15,117 nucleotides of DNA, taken from assembly GCA_902472555.1 (NCBI GenBank), contig CABROF010000061.1, forward strand, positions 1-15,117, in the 5' to 3' direction. The notes beneath the pieces are model-generated. The model ran no database searches. It saw only the letters and a list, made by a program, of their open reading frames with translations, and had not been told where the DNA came from. A program made the translations under genes and the position numbers. This document shows, in pieces, positions 6,593 to 13,901 of the stretch (position 1 is its first letter; each line of letters opens with the position of its first letter). The DNA is from UMGS1851 sp900555605. GTDB lineage: Bacteria > Bacillota > Clostridia > UBA1212 > UBA1255.

Positions 6593-6664
6593 GGATGAGG
6601 GCGGGGTTCGACCCTTGTCCCGCGTCCTTTAGCAATAGTGTTGCCTCATCCTGGCAAATTATTC
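6593..6664 (-). promoter_or_regulatory. Possible forespore (sigma F/G) promoter and inverted repeat before the M23 gene
   Basis: On the minus strand GAATA (6664-6660), a 17-bp spacer and AACACTA (6642-6636) resemble sigma-G/sigma-F promoters (consensus about GHATR and CATHHTA; 5/5 and 5/7 matches). The -10 also reads as GGCAACACTA, fitting the sigma-F GG-N2-ANA form. The same stretch is framed by a perfect 8-bp inverted repeat GGATGAGG/CCTCATCC (6593-6600 with 6644-6651), with an inner GCGGG/CCCGC pair. If the promoter is right, only part of the repeat is transcribed, so the two readings compete. Confidence 0.35.
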
Positions 6665-6674
6665 ATGCCAAACA

Positions 6675-6699
6675 GAAAGTTCCGGTGTGAAAGTTCCGG
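6675..6699. repeat. Tandem 11-bp direct repeats GAAAGTTCCGG
   Basis: Two perfect copies (6675-6685 and 6689-6699) are separated by 3 bp, giving a 14-bp period. They lie just past the stop of the HAD gene and about 11 bp upstream of the possible -35 of the M23 gene. They may be a regulator site; the binding protein is unknown. Confidence 0.45.
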
Positions 6700-6707
6700 C
6701 CTGCCTG

Positions 6708-7379
6708 TCAGTCCGGTCCAAGAACCGGGCAGCCGCAGCTGCTGAGCGTCTTTTTGTCCTGATGGCCGCCTGTGAGAAGCACACAGTCCATTTCCATGGC
6801 CTGTGCCGCGGCGAAATCATGGGTAGTATCTCCGATCATGAGCGCCCGCGGGGGTACTGCCGTGCGGGCCCAATTTCTGCCGATCTCGATTTTGCTGGTA
6901 CCGTAAATATCATCCGTGCCTAATATTTCTGTAAAAAAACAGCGGATCCCCAAGTCCCGCAGCTGCCTGTCCAGCATGCCGCGTTCTGAGGCGGACAGCA
7001 CGATCTGCTCTATGCCGCTTTCCTGAAAGGCCTGCAGTACAGGGACAGTACCTGGACGTAGGGGGGCCTGCGGCACATTTTTCTCGTACTCTGCCACCCA
7101 TTCCCGTGCGAGTACGTCAAAGGGATCCTTGCTGAAATCAAATCCGACCTTTTTATAATAGGAAACGATGGGAAAACAAAATAGGGCATGGTATTGGGCG
7201 ATACTGCCGATGGGTTCCATCCCCCGTCTGGACAGCAGCGTATTGATGCTCTGAATCCCTGTTCGGGTATCATCCAGCAGTGTGCCGTTAAAATCCCAGA
7301 TGATATGTGTATAGTGCCTGCCGAAGGCAAACAGCTCCTGCATATAGGCCGGAGCAGCGGATAAGGATTTGTTCATCAT
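6708..7379 (-). CDS. HAD-superfamily phosphatase
   Basis: 223 residues with all four HAD motifs: motif I IIWDFNGTLLDDT (nucleophile D29, with N31 where most members have the general-acid Asp), motif II VLSAS (S129), motif III K163 (GTSKIEIG) and motif IV MIGDTTHD (D184, D188). The helical cap lies at about residues 40-110. It most resembles the phosphoglycolate phosphatase-like group, in which DFNGT is a known variant, and would be cytoplasmic and magnesium-dependent. The substrate is unknown. Its ATG overlaps the stop codon of the upstream AraC gene (ATGA at 7379-7376), so the two are translationally coupled. Since that regulator is divergent from a GH32 gene, a sugar phosphate is a reasonable guess. 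Confidence 0.85.
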   Translation of the reverse strand: MMNKSLSAAPAYMQELFAFGRHYTHIIWDFNGTLLDDTRTGIQSINTLLSRRGMEPIGSIAQYHALFCFPIVSYYKKVGFDFSKDPFDVLAREWVAEYEKNVPQAPLRPGTVPVLQAFQESGIEQIVLSASERGMLDRQLRDLGIRCFFTEILGTDDIYGTSKIEIGRNWARTAVPPRALMIGDTTHDFAAAQAMEMDCVLLTGGHQDKKTLSSCGCPVLGPD

Positions 7380-8182
7380 CGGATCGTATTCTGGCGGTAC
7401 TGTGAAGGCGTAGTGCCCTCATGATATTTGAAAAACTTTACGAATAGATTCATTTCATCCCAGCCGAGCATTTTTGCAATAGCGGTGATAGAAAGCTCAG
7501 AGGTCTGCAGAAGCCGCTTTGAAAGCTCAATTTTTTCTTTATTCAGGTATTCCTTAATGGACACGCCGTATTCCTTTTTAAAGATCCGGCATAAATAGTC
7601 CTTATTATAATTGAGCGCCTCGCTGATGTCCGGGATATTCAGCGGCTGCATAAGATGCTGCAGAATATAAGTCCGGATCCTTTCTGCCAGCTGCTGCTGC
7701 TCCCCGTATCCAAAGGCCAGCTTTTTTATCAGACGGATAATCAAAAGCAGCTGTGCATCCTGGTAGTAATGTCCCTCCTGCAGCATAAAGGTATTGTATA
7801 ATTCCGATAAAAGCGGCTCTATGCCGGCAGCATTGCTGATATGAACATGATGACCGATCTCAAAGAATTTAAATTGACTGCATGAAAACTCCGCGGAGTA
7901 CAGCCTCGTTTCAGTATCCGCATTTTCGGCGGCCTGCTTCAGCACATGATAGGGCGGCACCAGCAGCAGGTCCTTGCTGCTGAGTCTTATTTTTTTTTCA
8001 TCAATGGAAACATCCAGAACGCCCTGCTCTGTATACAAAAGCAGATAACGGTTCAGAAAATAAGTTTTAAATGCCATTTCTCCCTGCAGCTGGTAAAATG
8101 TAATGTCTTCGAAGTTAAATGAATATGATAGCTGCGTTGCTTTTTCATAATGATTATAAACGGCCTCTTCGATTCGAATCAT
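7376..8182 (-). CDS. AraC-family transcription regulator beside the GH32 gene
   Basis: 268 residues: an N-terminal sensor region (about 25-115, cupin-like but without a clear HxH motif) and a C-terminal AraC double helix-turn-helix (about 163-264), with LNIPDISEALNYNKDYLCRI and LSITAIAKMLGWDEMNLFVK followed by FFKYHEGTTPSQYR. It is divergent from the GH32 gene, 152 bp away, and overlaps the start of the HAD gene, so it likely controls fructan or sucrose use. AGGAG lies 10 nt before the ATG. The ligand is unknown. Confidence 0.9.
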   Translation of the reverse strand: MIRIEEAVYNHYEKATQLSYSFNFEDITFYQLQGEMAFKTYFLNRYLLLYTEQGVLDVSIDEKKIRLSSKDLLLVPPYHVLKQAAENADTETRLYSAEFSCSQFKFFEIGHHVHISNAAGIEPLLSELYNTFMLQEGHYYQDAQLLLIIRLIKKLAFGYGEQQQLAERIRTYILQHLMQPLNIPDISEALNYNKDYLCRIFKKEYGVSIKEYLNKEKIELSKRLLQTSELSITAIAKMLGWDEMNLFVKFFKYHEGTTPSQYRQNTIR

Positions 8183-8334
8183 GTCGTGAATTCTCCTGTG
8201 TTATCCTTTCTTTTTCACTTGAAAAACAGTTGAAATTTGATCTACTATAGTAACTATGATTACATTTCTATTACTGGATCAATAATATACGAAAATGGTC
8301 CTTTTGTAAATTACTTTTTAAGGCAGGTGCCGCA
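8183..8334. promoter_or_regulatory. Divergent control region between AraC regulator and GH32 gene
   Basis: A perfect 10-bp palindrome TACTATAGTA lies at 8243-8252. TTGAAA occurs at 8219-8224 and 8230-8235, and TATGAT at 8255-8260 could serve as a GH32 -10, with a long 19-bp spacer from the second TTGAAA. On the other strand TTGATC (8281-8276) could be a weak -35 for the AraC gene. The palindrome is a candidate operator. Exact start sites cannot be fixed. Confidence 0.4.
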
Positions 8335-9966
8335 ATGCTGATAGGGCATAAATATCTGGTAATCCCGTACAATAATCATATGGCGCTGAAAAAGGTGGAG
8401 TTTTATAACGGCGCGGAACTGGTGTACGACATCAATATTAAGCTCGATTTTTTTACGCCGGAACACTATGCATATGTGGACATGACGGAATTTCTCGGAA
8501 TGGATCTGAAGGTAATCTGGCGGACAACCCAGAGCGTTTATGAAATTACGGAAGGAATTACGGCCGAACAGCTCGGCGAAGGATCCTTCTATCTTCAGCA
8601 GATCGACGCACTGCCCGAGACGCAGGCGTGGGAGGAGCGTTATCGGCCGTATATCCATTTTACGCCCAGATACGGATGGATGAACGATCCCAACGGACTG
8701 GTATTTGCCGACGGGGTATATCATTTATTTTATCAGCATAATCCTACGGGATTGGATAGTGAGAATATGCACTGGGGACATGCCGTAAGCCTTGATCTGT
8801 TCCATTGGACCCACATGGATGATGCCCTGTTCCCGGATAAAAACGGTACGATTTTTTCCGGCAGCGCCGTTGTGGACAGGCATAACCTGCTGAAGCTTGA
8901 AAAATCAGGTCACAGTACCATTGTGCTGTTTTATACGGCGGCCGGCGGAACCTCTCAGATCTCAAGCCACGCGCCGTTTACGATCTGTATGGCATATTCC
9001 ACAGACGGAGGCTGCACCTTTCAAAAATATGAAAACAATCCTGTAGTGCCGAATATCGTAAAATTCAACCGCGATCCCAAGGTGGTATATTGTCCGCCGC
9101 TGAAGGCGTATGTCATGGCAATTTATATGGAAAACAGCCGCTATTGCCTGCTGTCCTCGGAGAATCTGATCGATTGGAGATCCTTTCAGTCCTTTAACCT
9201 GCCCGGCAGCTCGGAATGTCCGGATTTTTATCCAATTATATTAGAAGAGGAGCCGGACCGGGATTACTGGGTATTCTGCGGCGCCGGAGATTATTATTTT
9301 ATCGGAGAATTTACAGATGGAAAATTTTGCTCCTCACAGCCGGTTAAATTGCTGCATTACGGCAGGAGCAGTTATGCTGCACAAACCTTTTCCGGCTGCG
9401 CAAACCGCCGAATTCTGCGTTTTTCCTGGCTGCGGACATCCATGCCTTCGGCGCCTTTTTCCGGCCAGATGAGTATTCCGACGCAAGCGCATCTGATGAG
9501 ACTGGAGAATGAACTGTACCTTTGCATTCAGCCGGCTGAGGAGATCAGGCAGCTTTACCGCACCATGCAGGAGTATGCCAATCTCCATCTGATGCCCGAA
9601 CGCAGCTGCGTACTGAAGATCGCTGAGGATACCGGCAAAATTCAGTCTGCTTTAGATCTGTATATCGAGGCACGGTACAGCGGCGATGCGACGCTGGCGA
9701 TTCAGCTGCTGGGCTTTGAGGTTTTCTGCGATATGGGCAAAAATCAGATTCGATGCAATGGGTGCACTTCTCCCATGAGTATTCTGCAAAGACAGATGAA
9801 GCTGCGCATGATTATCGATAAAAACAGTGTTGAGATCTTTCTCGACGAGGGTGAATTCTATATCAGCAGCGATGTTTTGTGTGATTACCAGCTGAACCGC
9901 CTGATTCTGACAGTCAGCCGGGAGCTCATCATCAAAAAGATCAAGGTTTCTGCCCTGCGGCTGTAG
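8335..9966 (+). CDS. GH32 beta-fructosidase (sucrose/fructan hydrolase)
   Basis: 543 residues with all GH32 hallmarks: WMNDPNG with nucleophile D118, FYQHNP (132-137), FSGS (174-177), the transition-state stabiliser in RDP (246-248) and the acid/base E294 in ECP (294-296). The five-blade propeller spans about 105-400 and a C-terminal beta-sandwich follows, with VEIFLDEGEFYIS (499-511). It would release fructose from sucrose, inulin-type or levan-type chains; the bond preference cannot be read. There is an extra N-terminal domain of about 100 residues (KYLVIPYNNH onward), resembling the accessory sandwich (DUF4980-like) of some Bacteroidetes GH32 enzymes. No signal peptide is visible, so it is likely cytoplasmic and would act on imported oligosaccharides, but no transporter or fructokinase is in view. 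The ribosome binding site (AGGTG, about 5 nt before the ATG) is weak. No terminator follows. Confidence 0.93.
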   Translation: MLIGHKYLVIPYNNHMALKKVEFYNGAELVYDINIKLDFFTPEHYAYVDMTEFLGMDLKVIWRTTQSVYEITEGITAEQLGEGSFYLQQIDALPETQAWEERYRPYIHFTPRYGWMNDPNGLVFADGVYHLFYQHNPTGLDSENMHWGHAVSLDLFHWTHMDDALFPDKNGTIFSGSAVVDRHNLLKLEKSGHSTIVLFYTAAGGTSQISSHAPFTICMAYSTDGGCTFQKYENNPVVPNIVKFNRDPKVVYCPPLKAYVMAIYMENSRYCLLSSENLIDWRSFQSFNLPGSSECPDFYPIILEEEPDRDYWVFCGAGDYYFIGEFTDGKFCSSQPVKLLHYGRSSYAAQTFSGCANRRILRFSWLRTSMPSAPFSGQMSIPTQAHLMRLENELYLCIQPAEEIRQLYRTMQEYANLHLMPERSCVLKIAEDTGKIQSALDLYIEARYSGDATLAIQLLGFEVFCDMGKNQIRCNGCTSPMSILQRQMKLRMIIDKNSVEIFLDEGEFYISSDVLCDYQLNRLILTVSRELIIKKIKVSALRL

Positions 9967-10065
9967 ACGGGAGGACTGGGGCATAGCCGGGCGGCCGGGA
10001 CAGATTTTGCGGTCTGTCTGTGGAAGCAGCCTCTGGAGTTCACAAAAAATTCACACATTTGCAGG

Positions 10066-10097
10066 TTGCGGAAATTTACCGGGGCGTGTATTATAAT
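10066..10097 (+). promoter_or_regulatory. Promoter of the trpB T-box transcript
   Basis: TTGCGG (10066-10071), a 17-bp spacer and TATTAT (10089-10094), overlapping a perfect TATAAT at 10092-10097, form the likely start of the trpB leader. The rest of 9967-10065 holds no gene; it has only a GC-rich stretch and a small GACAGA/TCTGTC hairpin without a T-run. Confidence 0.6.
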
Positions 10098-10119
10098 TAA
10101 TAATTAAATATTGAAAACC

Positions 10120-10454
10120 GTGGATTGAGAAGAGTAGCTTAAGATTCTGATCTGCAGAGAGTGACAGGCGGTGCGATTGTCACGGTTAAGGATTAAGTGA
10201 ATGGACTCAAGAGGGCAGAGCGAACGAATTCCGGAATTATTCGGGTTTTAGTAGTGGCTGATGGGGACTCCACCCATTATCAGGGGAGCATATATTTTGC
10301 AGCGGCAGCAGGAAATGTAATTCTATCCTGCCGGAGATATTGTATATGAAGGTGAGGGGATCTGAGAACAGTGCAGAACTGTTTTAGGATCAAGTAAGGT
10401 GGTACCGCAGGAGATACAGGCTCTTGTCCTTTCAGAGGGACAGGAGTTTTTTTT
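10120..10454 (+). promoter_or_regulatory. Tryptophan T-box leader of trpB
   Basis: The leader carries the T-box core AGGTGGTACCGC (10397-10408), whose TGGT bulge (10400-10403) pairs with the tRNA CCA end. Stem I contains the GTGACA/TGTCAC arm (10161-10183), and its specifier loop reads GAA-TGG-A with the Trp codon at 10202-10204. A terminator hairpin ends it at 10421-10454. Uncharged tRNA-Trp would stabilise the antiterminator and switch trpB on when tryptophan is short. The fourth bulge base is T; tRNA-Trp usually has G at position 73, so this contact would be a wobble pair. Confidence 0.93.
10421..10454 (+). terminator. T-box regulated terminator
   Basis: The stem CTCTTGTCC pairs with GGGACAGGAG (10421-10429 with 10437-10446, one G-T pair) and is followed by eight T (10447-10454). 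An ATG directly follows the T-run at 10455, but it is not the gene start (see trpB). Confidence 0.92.
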
Positions 10455-10529
10455 ATGCAAAAAATCACGGGCGGCCATGTCCGCCTGCGGACGGATACAA
10501 ACAGAATATCAAAAACGGAGGTAATGAAC

Positions 10530-11897
10530 ATGAAAAAGGTACCCAAAAAGGTTTATTTAACGGAAGAACAGATTCCGAAGCAATGGTATAATGTTTTAGC
10601 GGATATGAAGGAAAAGCCGGACCCGTACCTGAATCCGGGTACGCATCAGCCCCTGACCGCAGAGGATCTGCGGCCGATCTTCTGCGACGAGCTTTGTAAG
10701 CAGGAGATGAATGTAACGGACCGGTACATCGACATTCCGGAAGAGATCCGGGATTTTTACCGGATTTACAGGCCGTCTCCTCTGATCCGGGCGTATCAGC
10801 TGGAGAGGGCCTTGGACACGCCGGCCAGGATTTACTATAAGTTTGAGGGCAACAACACCTCGGGCAGTCACAAGCTCAATTCCGCAATTGCACAGGTTTA
10901 TTATGCAAAGGAACAAGGAATCAAATGCCTGACGACAGAGACCGGCGCGGGACAGTGGGGGACGGCATTGTCCATGGCATGTGCATATTATCATATTGAT
11001 TTAAAAGTCTTTATGGTGAAGGTCAGCTTCCAGCAGAAGCCGTACCGGAAGGGGGTTATGGAGACCTTCGGCGCCCGGGTTATCGCAAGTCCCAGCGATA
11101 CGACGGAGGCTGGACGTGCGATCCTGGCAAAGGATCCTGAAAATACGGGCAGTCTCGGCTGTGCGATTTCCGAAGCAGTGGAAGAGTCCATGAAGCGGGA
11201 CGACTGCCGTTATGTACTTGGCTCTGTGCTCAATCAGGTGCTGCTGCACCAGTCCGTGATCGGTCTGGAGTCTAAAAAAGCCATGGAATTGATTGATGAA
11301 TATCCGGATATTGTCATCGGCTGCGCGGGGGGCGGTTCCAATATGGGCGGCCTGATGGGCGCGTTTATGCAGGATAAGCTGATGGGGAAAAAGGCGCCTT
11401 ATTTTATCGCCGTGGAGCCTATGTCCTGTCCTTCTCTTACACGCGGCAGGTATGCATATGATTTCTGCGATACCGGTATGGTTACGCCGCTGGCGAAAAT
11501 GTATACGTTAGGCTGCCAGTTTAAGCCTTCGCCGAACCATGCGGGGGGACTGCGGTATCACGGCATGTCGCCGATCCTCAGCAAGCTTTATCACGACGGC
11601 TACCTGGACGAGGCCCGGGCAGTAGAACAGACCGCGGTATTTGAAGCGGCAGAAATGTTTGCAAAATGTGAAACCATTCTGCCGGCTCCGGAGTCTGCAC
11701 ATGCGATCCGCGTCGCTATTGACGAGGCGCTGAAATGCAAAGAATCGGGAGAGGCAAAAACCATTCTCTTCGGTCTTACCGGCACGGGAAGCTTTGACCT
11801 GACCGCATATACAAGCTACAATGAGGGGAAAATGACGGACCGTGCTCCCACGGATGCGGAGCTGCAGGCAGGCTTTGACCAGCTTCCGCAGATCTGA
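10530..11897 (+). CDS. trpB: Tryptophan synthase beta chain, type 2 (TrpB2)
   Basis: 455 residues. Makes L-tryptophan from serine and indole with pyridoxal phosphate. Numbered from the ATG at 10530: the PLP lysine is K115 in GSHKLNSA, the catalytic Glu is E137 in TETGAGQWG, and the phosphate-binding loop is GGGSNMGG (267-274). The long N-terminal extension and motifs such as RPSPL and SPNHAGGLRYHGMSP mark the TrpB2 subfamily, which does not form the standard complex with TrpA and may use free indole. The start at 10530 is chosen because GGAGG (10517-10521) lies 8 nt upstream; the ATG at 10455 has no such site and sits in the terminator T-run. It is controlled by the tryptophan T-box. No other trp gene is in the window. 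A strong terminator follows. Confidence 0.96.
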   Translation: MKKVPKKVYLTEEQIPKQWYNVLADMKEKPDPYLNPGTHQPLTAEDLRPIFCDELCKQEMNVTDRYIDIPEEIRDFYRIYRPSPLIRAYQLERALDTPARIYYKFEGNNTSGSHKLNSAIAQVYYAKEQGIKCLTTETGAGQWGTALSMACAYYHIDLKVFMVKVSFQQKPYRKGVMETFGARVIASPSDTTEAGRAILAKDPENTGSLGCAISEAVEESMKRDDCRYVLGSVLNQVLLHQSVIGLESKKAMELIDEYPDIVIGCAGGGSNMGGLMGAFMQDKLMGKKAPYFIAVEPMSCPSLTRGRYAYDFCDTGMVTPLAKMYTLGCQFKPSPNHAGGLRYHGMSPILSKLYHDGYLDEARAVEQTAVFEAAEMFAKCETILPAPESAHAIRVAIDEALKCKESGEAKTILFGLTGTGSFDLTAYTSYNEGKMTDRAPTDAELQAGFDQLPQI

Positions 11898-11973
11898 GCA
11901 TCTGTTTTTGAGGAACAGATCGGGAAAATAAAGAAGCGGACCGCCGGCACGGCGTCCGGTGCTGCAAACGTGA

Positions 11974-12027
11974 AATTCCCGCAGAGACGGCATTTAAACT
12001 GCCGAATCTCTGCGGGAATTGATTTTT
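11974..12027. terminator. Strong hairpin terminator between convergent trpB and lipoprotein genes
   Basis: A 14-bp perfect stem (11974-11987 with 12007-12020) is extended by CGGCA/TGCCG (11988-11992 with 12000-12004), with a 2-nt bulge and a 7-nt loop. GATTTTTATC follows on the plus strand. On the minus strand TTTCAC follows, so it can serve both genes. Two smaller GC hairpins precede it (about 11900-11970). Confidence 0.9.
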
Positions 12028-12043
12028 ATCTGACGCCTGCTGC

Positions 12044-13831
12044 TTACGCTACGATATTGATCGTAACCGTAAAGCTTTTATCTTTATAGGAGACCGTGAT
12101 CTGCGTGGAGCCTTCGGACCCTTTTCTCGAACGCGGCTGCACCAGTCCGTTGGCATCGACACGGATCAGTTGGTCATCGTAGCCGGAATAGGCTACGCCG
12201 TCCGCGCCCCGGTAAACCTCGTTCCAGGTGGTGTCGGCATATACGGCCATGCCGCGGACCTGCTTTGCATCCTTTGCGCTGAGGGAGAGCGTATAGGTTT
12301 CCTTCATTGGCGTAAAAGAGGTCAGGGCAGGATCGGTTTGATTGAGCTGAACGGAATCTTCATAAATTTTAATGGGGATATCAATGGATCTGCCGTCATA
12401 AGTGGCAGTGATTACGGTTTCGCCTGCTTTCAGCGGCGTAACGGAAAAACCGGAAATCTTCACCAGGGAGCTGTCATATCCGCTGAACGTCACTGCTTTT
12501 GCATCCGTGATCTGATGCTTTTCGAACAGCGTATCCTGCCAGAACAGGGCGAGGTCAAAGGGGCCGGAGGAGACGTTTTTCTTAAAATAGTGCGGAATCG
12601 CCGTAATTCCCACGGTCCAGAGCTCCCGATCGGAAAGATCCCATTTTACCACATCCTGCGGAATGCTCTTATTTTTGCTGTCAGACATATTGATTTCATC
12701 AGAAAGGCCGATCTGGACCTTGTGGATCCGTGTGCCCCAGCAGCCCCAGGTATCGCCGTAAGCGTAACCAAGATAAATATCGTCTGAAATCCGGATATGG
12801 CCGTTGGGCCGGGAGGAAATACCTGCGTTGTGACATTTATAGATGAGGTTGCTTTTCAGTTCGTTTACCCGCTGGAAGGCGATGCCGTCGTTGGACTCGT
12901 ATACGCATACCATACTGTTCGCCGCAAAACGATTATCTGTGCAGATTGCAATAAATTTACCGTAATCTTCAATGTATTTTACATCGGCAGAGTCATTGCT
13001 GTCTGACTTATTGGTAATTGCTACACCCTGATACTCAATCGTAGCCGGCCAGTTTTCGCTGGCTGCATCCGCCGTGGCTACGCGTGTCTGCCGGATCGCC
13101 GTACCGCCGGAATTGCGGCTGCTCCAGGTGTAATAGATATACAGTGTTCCGTCGCGCTCCACGAAGCTCGGTTCACCGGCGCCGAAGCGGTCGGCCGTCT
13201 CGTCAAAATAGATGATGGGCTGCGGAATTCCGCCCCACCCGCTGCCGTTCCATTTTTCATACGGGCCGTCCGGATTTTTCGACCGTGCTACGAATACGTT
13301 GTTCCGTACGCCGGTGTAGGTGTCGTCTATGGTAGAGGTATATCCTAAATAATAATATCCGTTAAAATAGGTGACGCCGGGGTCACAGCAGGAGAGCCAG
13401 TCCATGGAATCCGGCGTGGGATGCAAAACGGCGATTTCATCGCTCCATTGTTTGGATTCCGGGTCATAGTGCCGGTAGGTGATCCAGTCCCATTCTCCGT
13501 CCGTACCGGGGGCGGCAAACCAGGCATCCATGGAACCGTCCGCATAGGTCATCAGACTCGGACCGTAGCGGTAGCCCCAGTCTGAGGCGGCGGCCGGCGC
13601 ATAGATATCATACCCTTCCTCAAGGACCGTTACATCAAGATATTTGTTTTTATCGGGCGTAACCTTGAGCTCCTCCTCCTTTGGATAGAAGATAGACGGG
13701 TCCGGGGTTTTTTCCGGGGTTGCTTTCGGCGCATCCCCGCTGCCGTCCGCGCATCCGGACAAAAAGACCGATAGACATGCTATGCTGAGTGCGATACTGA
13801 GACTGCGCCTTGCAAATCGTAAAAGCTTCAC
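12044..13831 (-). CDS. Secreted lipoprotein with GH43-like beta-propeller and Ig-like domains
   Basis: 595 residues. A lipoprotein signal peptide ends in LSGC with lipidation at C27, followed by a Pro/Thr-rich linker (about 28-60), so the protein sits on the outer face of the membrane. Residues about 85-440 repeat the aromatic beta-propeller pattern of GH43/GH32-type hydrolases (YYYLGYTS, GPYEKW, GTLYIYYTWSSRNSGGTAIR). Possible catalytic acids are D150 (CCDPGV) and E220 (GAGEPSF), but these assignments are tentative. About 440-490 and 500-595 look like two bacterial Ig-like (Big) domains (VTPLKAGETVITATYDGRSI; VQPRSRKGSEGSTQITVSYK). The substrate is unknown, likely a plant or host glycan. The start is GTG at 13831 with AGGAGG 7 nt upstream. 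A likely AraC controller lies just upstream on the same strand. Confidence 0.75.
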   Translation of the reverse strand: MKLLRFARRSLSIALSIACLSVFLSGCADGSGDAPKATPEKTPDPSIFYPKEEELKVTPDKNKYLDVTVLEEGYDIYAPAAASDWGYRYGPSLMTYADGSMDAWFAAPGTDGEWDWITYRHYDPESKQWSDEIAVLHPTPDSMDWLSCCDPGVTYFNGYYYLGYTSTIDDTYTGVRNNVFVARSKNPDGPYEKWNGSGWGGIPQPIIYFDETADRFGAGEPSFVERDGTLYIYYTWSSRNSGGTAIRQTRVATADAASENWPATIEYQGVAITNKSDSNDSADVKYIEDYGKFIAICTDNRFAANSMVCVYESNDGIAFQRVNELKSNLIYKCHNAGISSRPNGHIRISDDIYLGYAYGDTWGCWGTRIHKVQIGLSDEINMSDSKNKSIPQDVVKWDLSDRELWTVGITAIPHYFKKNVSSGPFDLALFWQDTLFEKHQITDAKAVTFSGYDSSLVKISGFSVTPLKAGETVITATYDGRSIDIPIKIYEDSVQLNQTDPALTSFTPMKETYTLSLSAKDAKQVRGMAVYADTTWNEVYRGADGVAYSGYDDQLIRVDANGLVQPRSRKGSEGSTQITVSYKDKSFTVTINIVA

Positions 13832-13864
13832 AGAACTTCCTCCTTTTATTTTTGATTTGTTTCT

Positions 13865-13873
13865 ATTATATCA
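13865..13873 (-). promoter_or_regulatory. Extended -10 promoter of the lipoprotein gene
   Basis: On the minus strand TGATATAAT (13873-13865) is an extended -10 element (TGn-TATAAT) 34 bp before the GTG start. No good -35 is present, which suits either an extended -10 promoter or activation by the neighbouring AraC protein. Confidence 0.6.
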
Positions 13874-13901
13874 GCGCAGCTATGACAAAAAACATCTAAT
13901 T

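Noticed and set aside
6593..6651. tRNA-like fold on the minus strand (7-8 bp acceptor-like stem, GTCGAAC loop, trailing AGCCA)
   Set aside because: Only about 59 nt between stem ends, no proper T-stem or anticodon arm; too short for a tRNA.
10455..10529. trpB start at the ATG at 10455
   Set aside because: It follows the terminator T-run with no ribosome binding site; GGAGG 8 nt before 10530 and the family N-terminus favour the later ATG.
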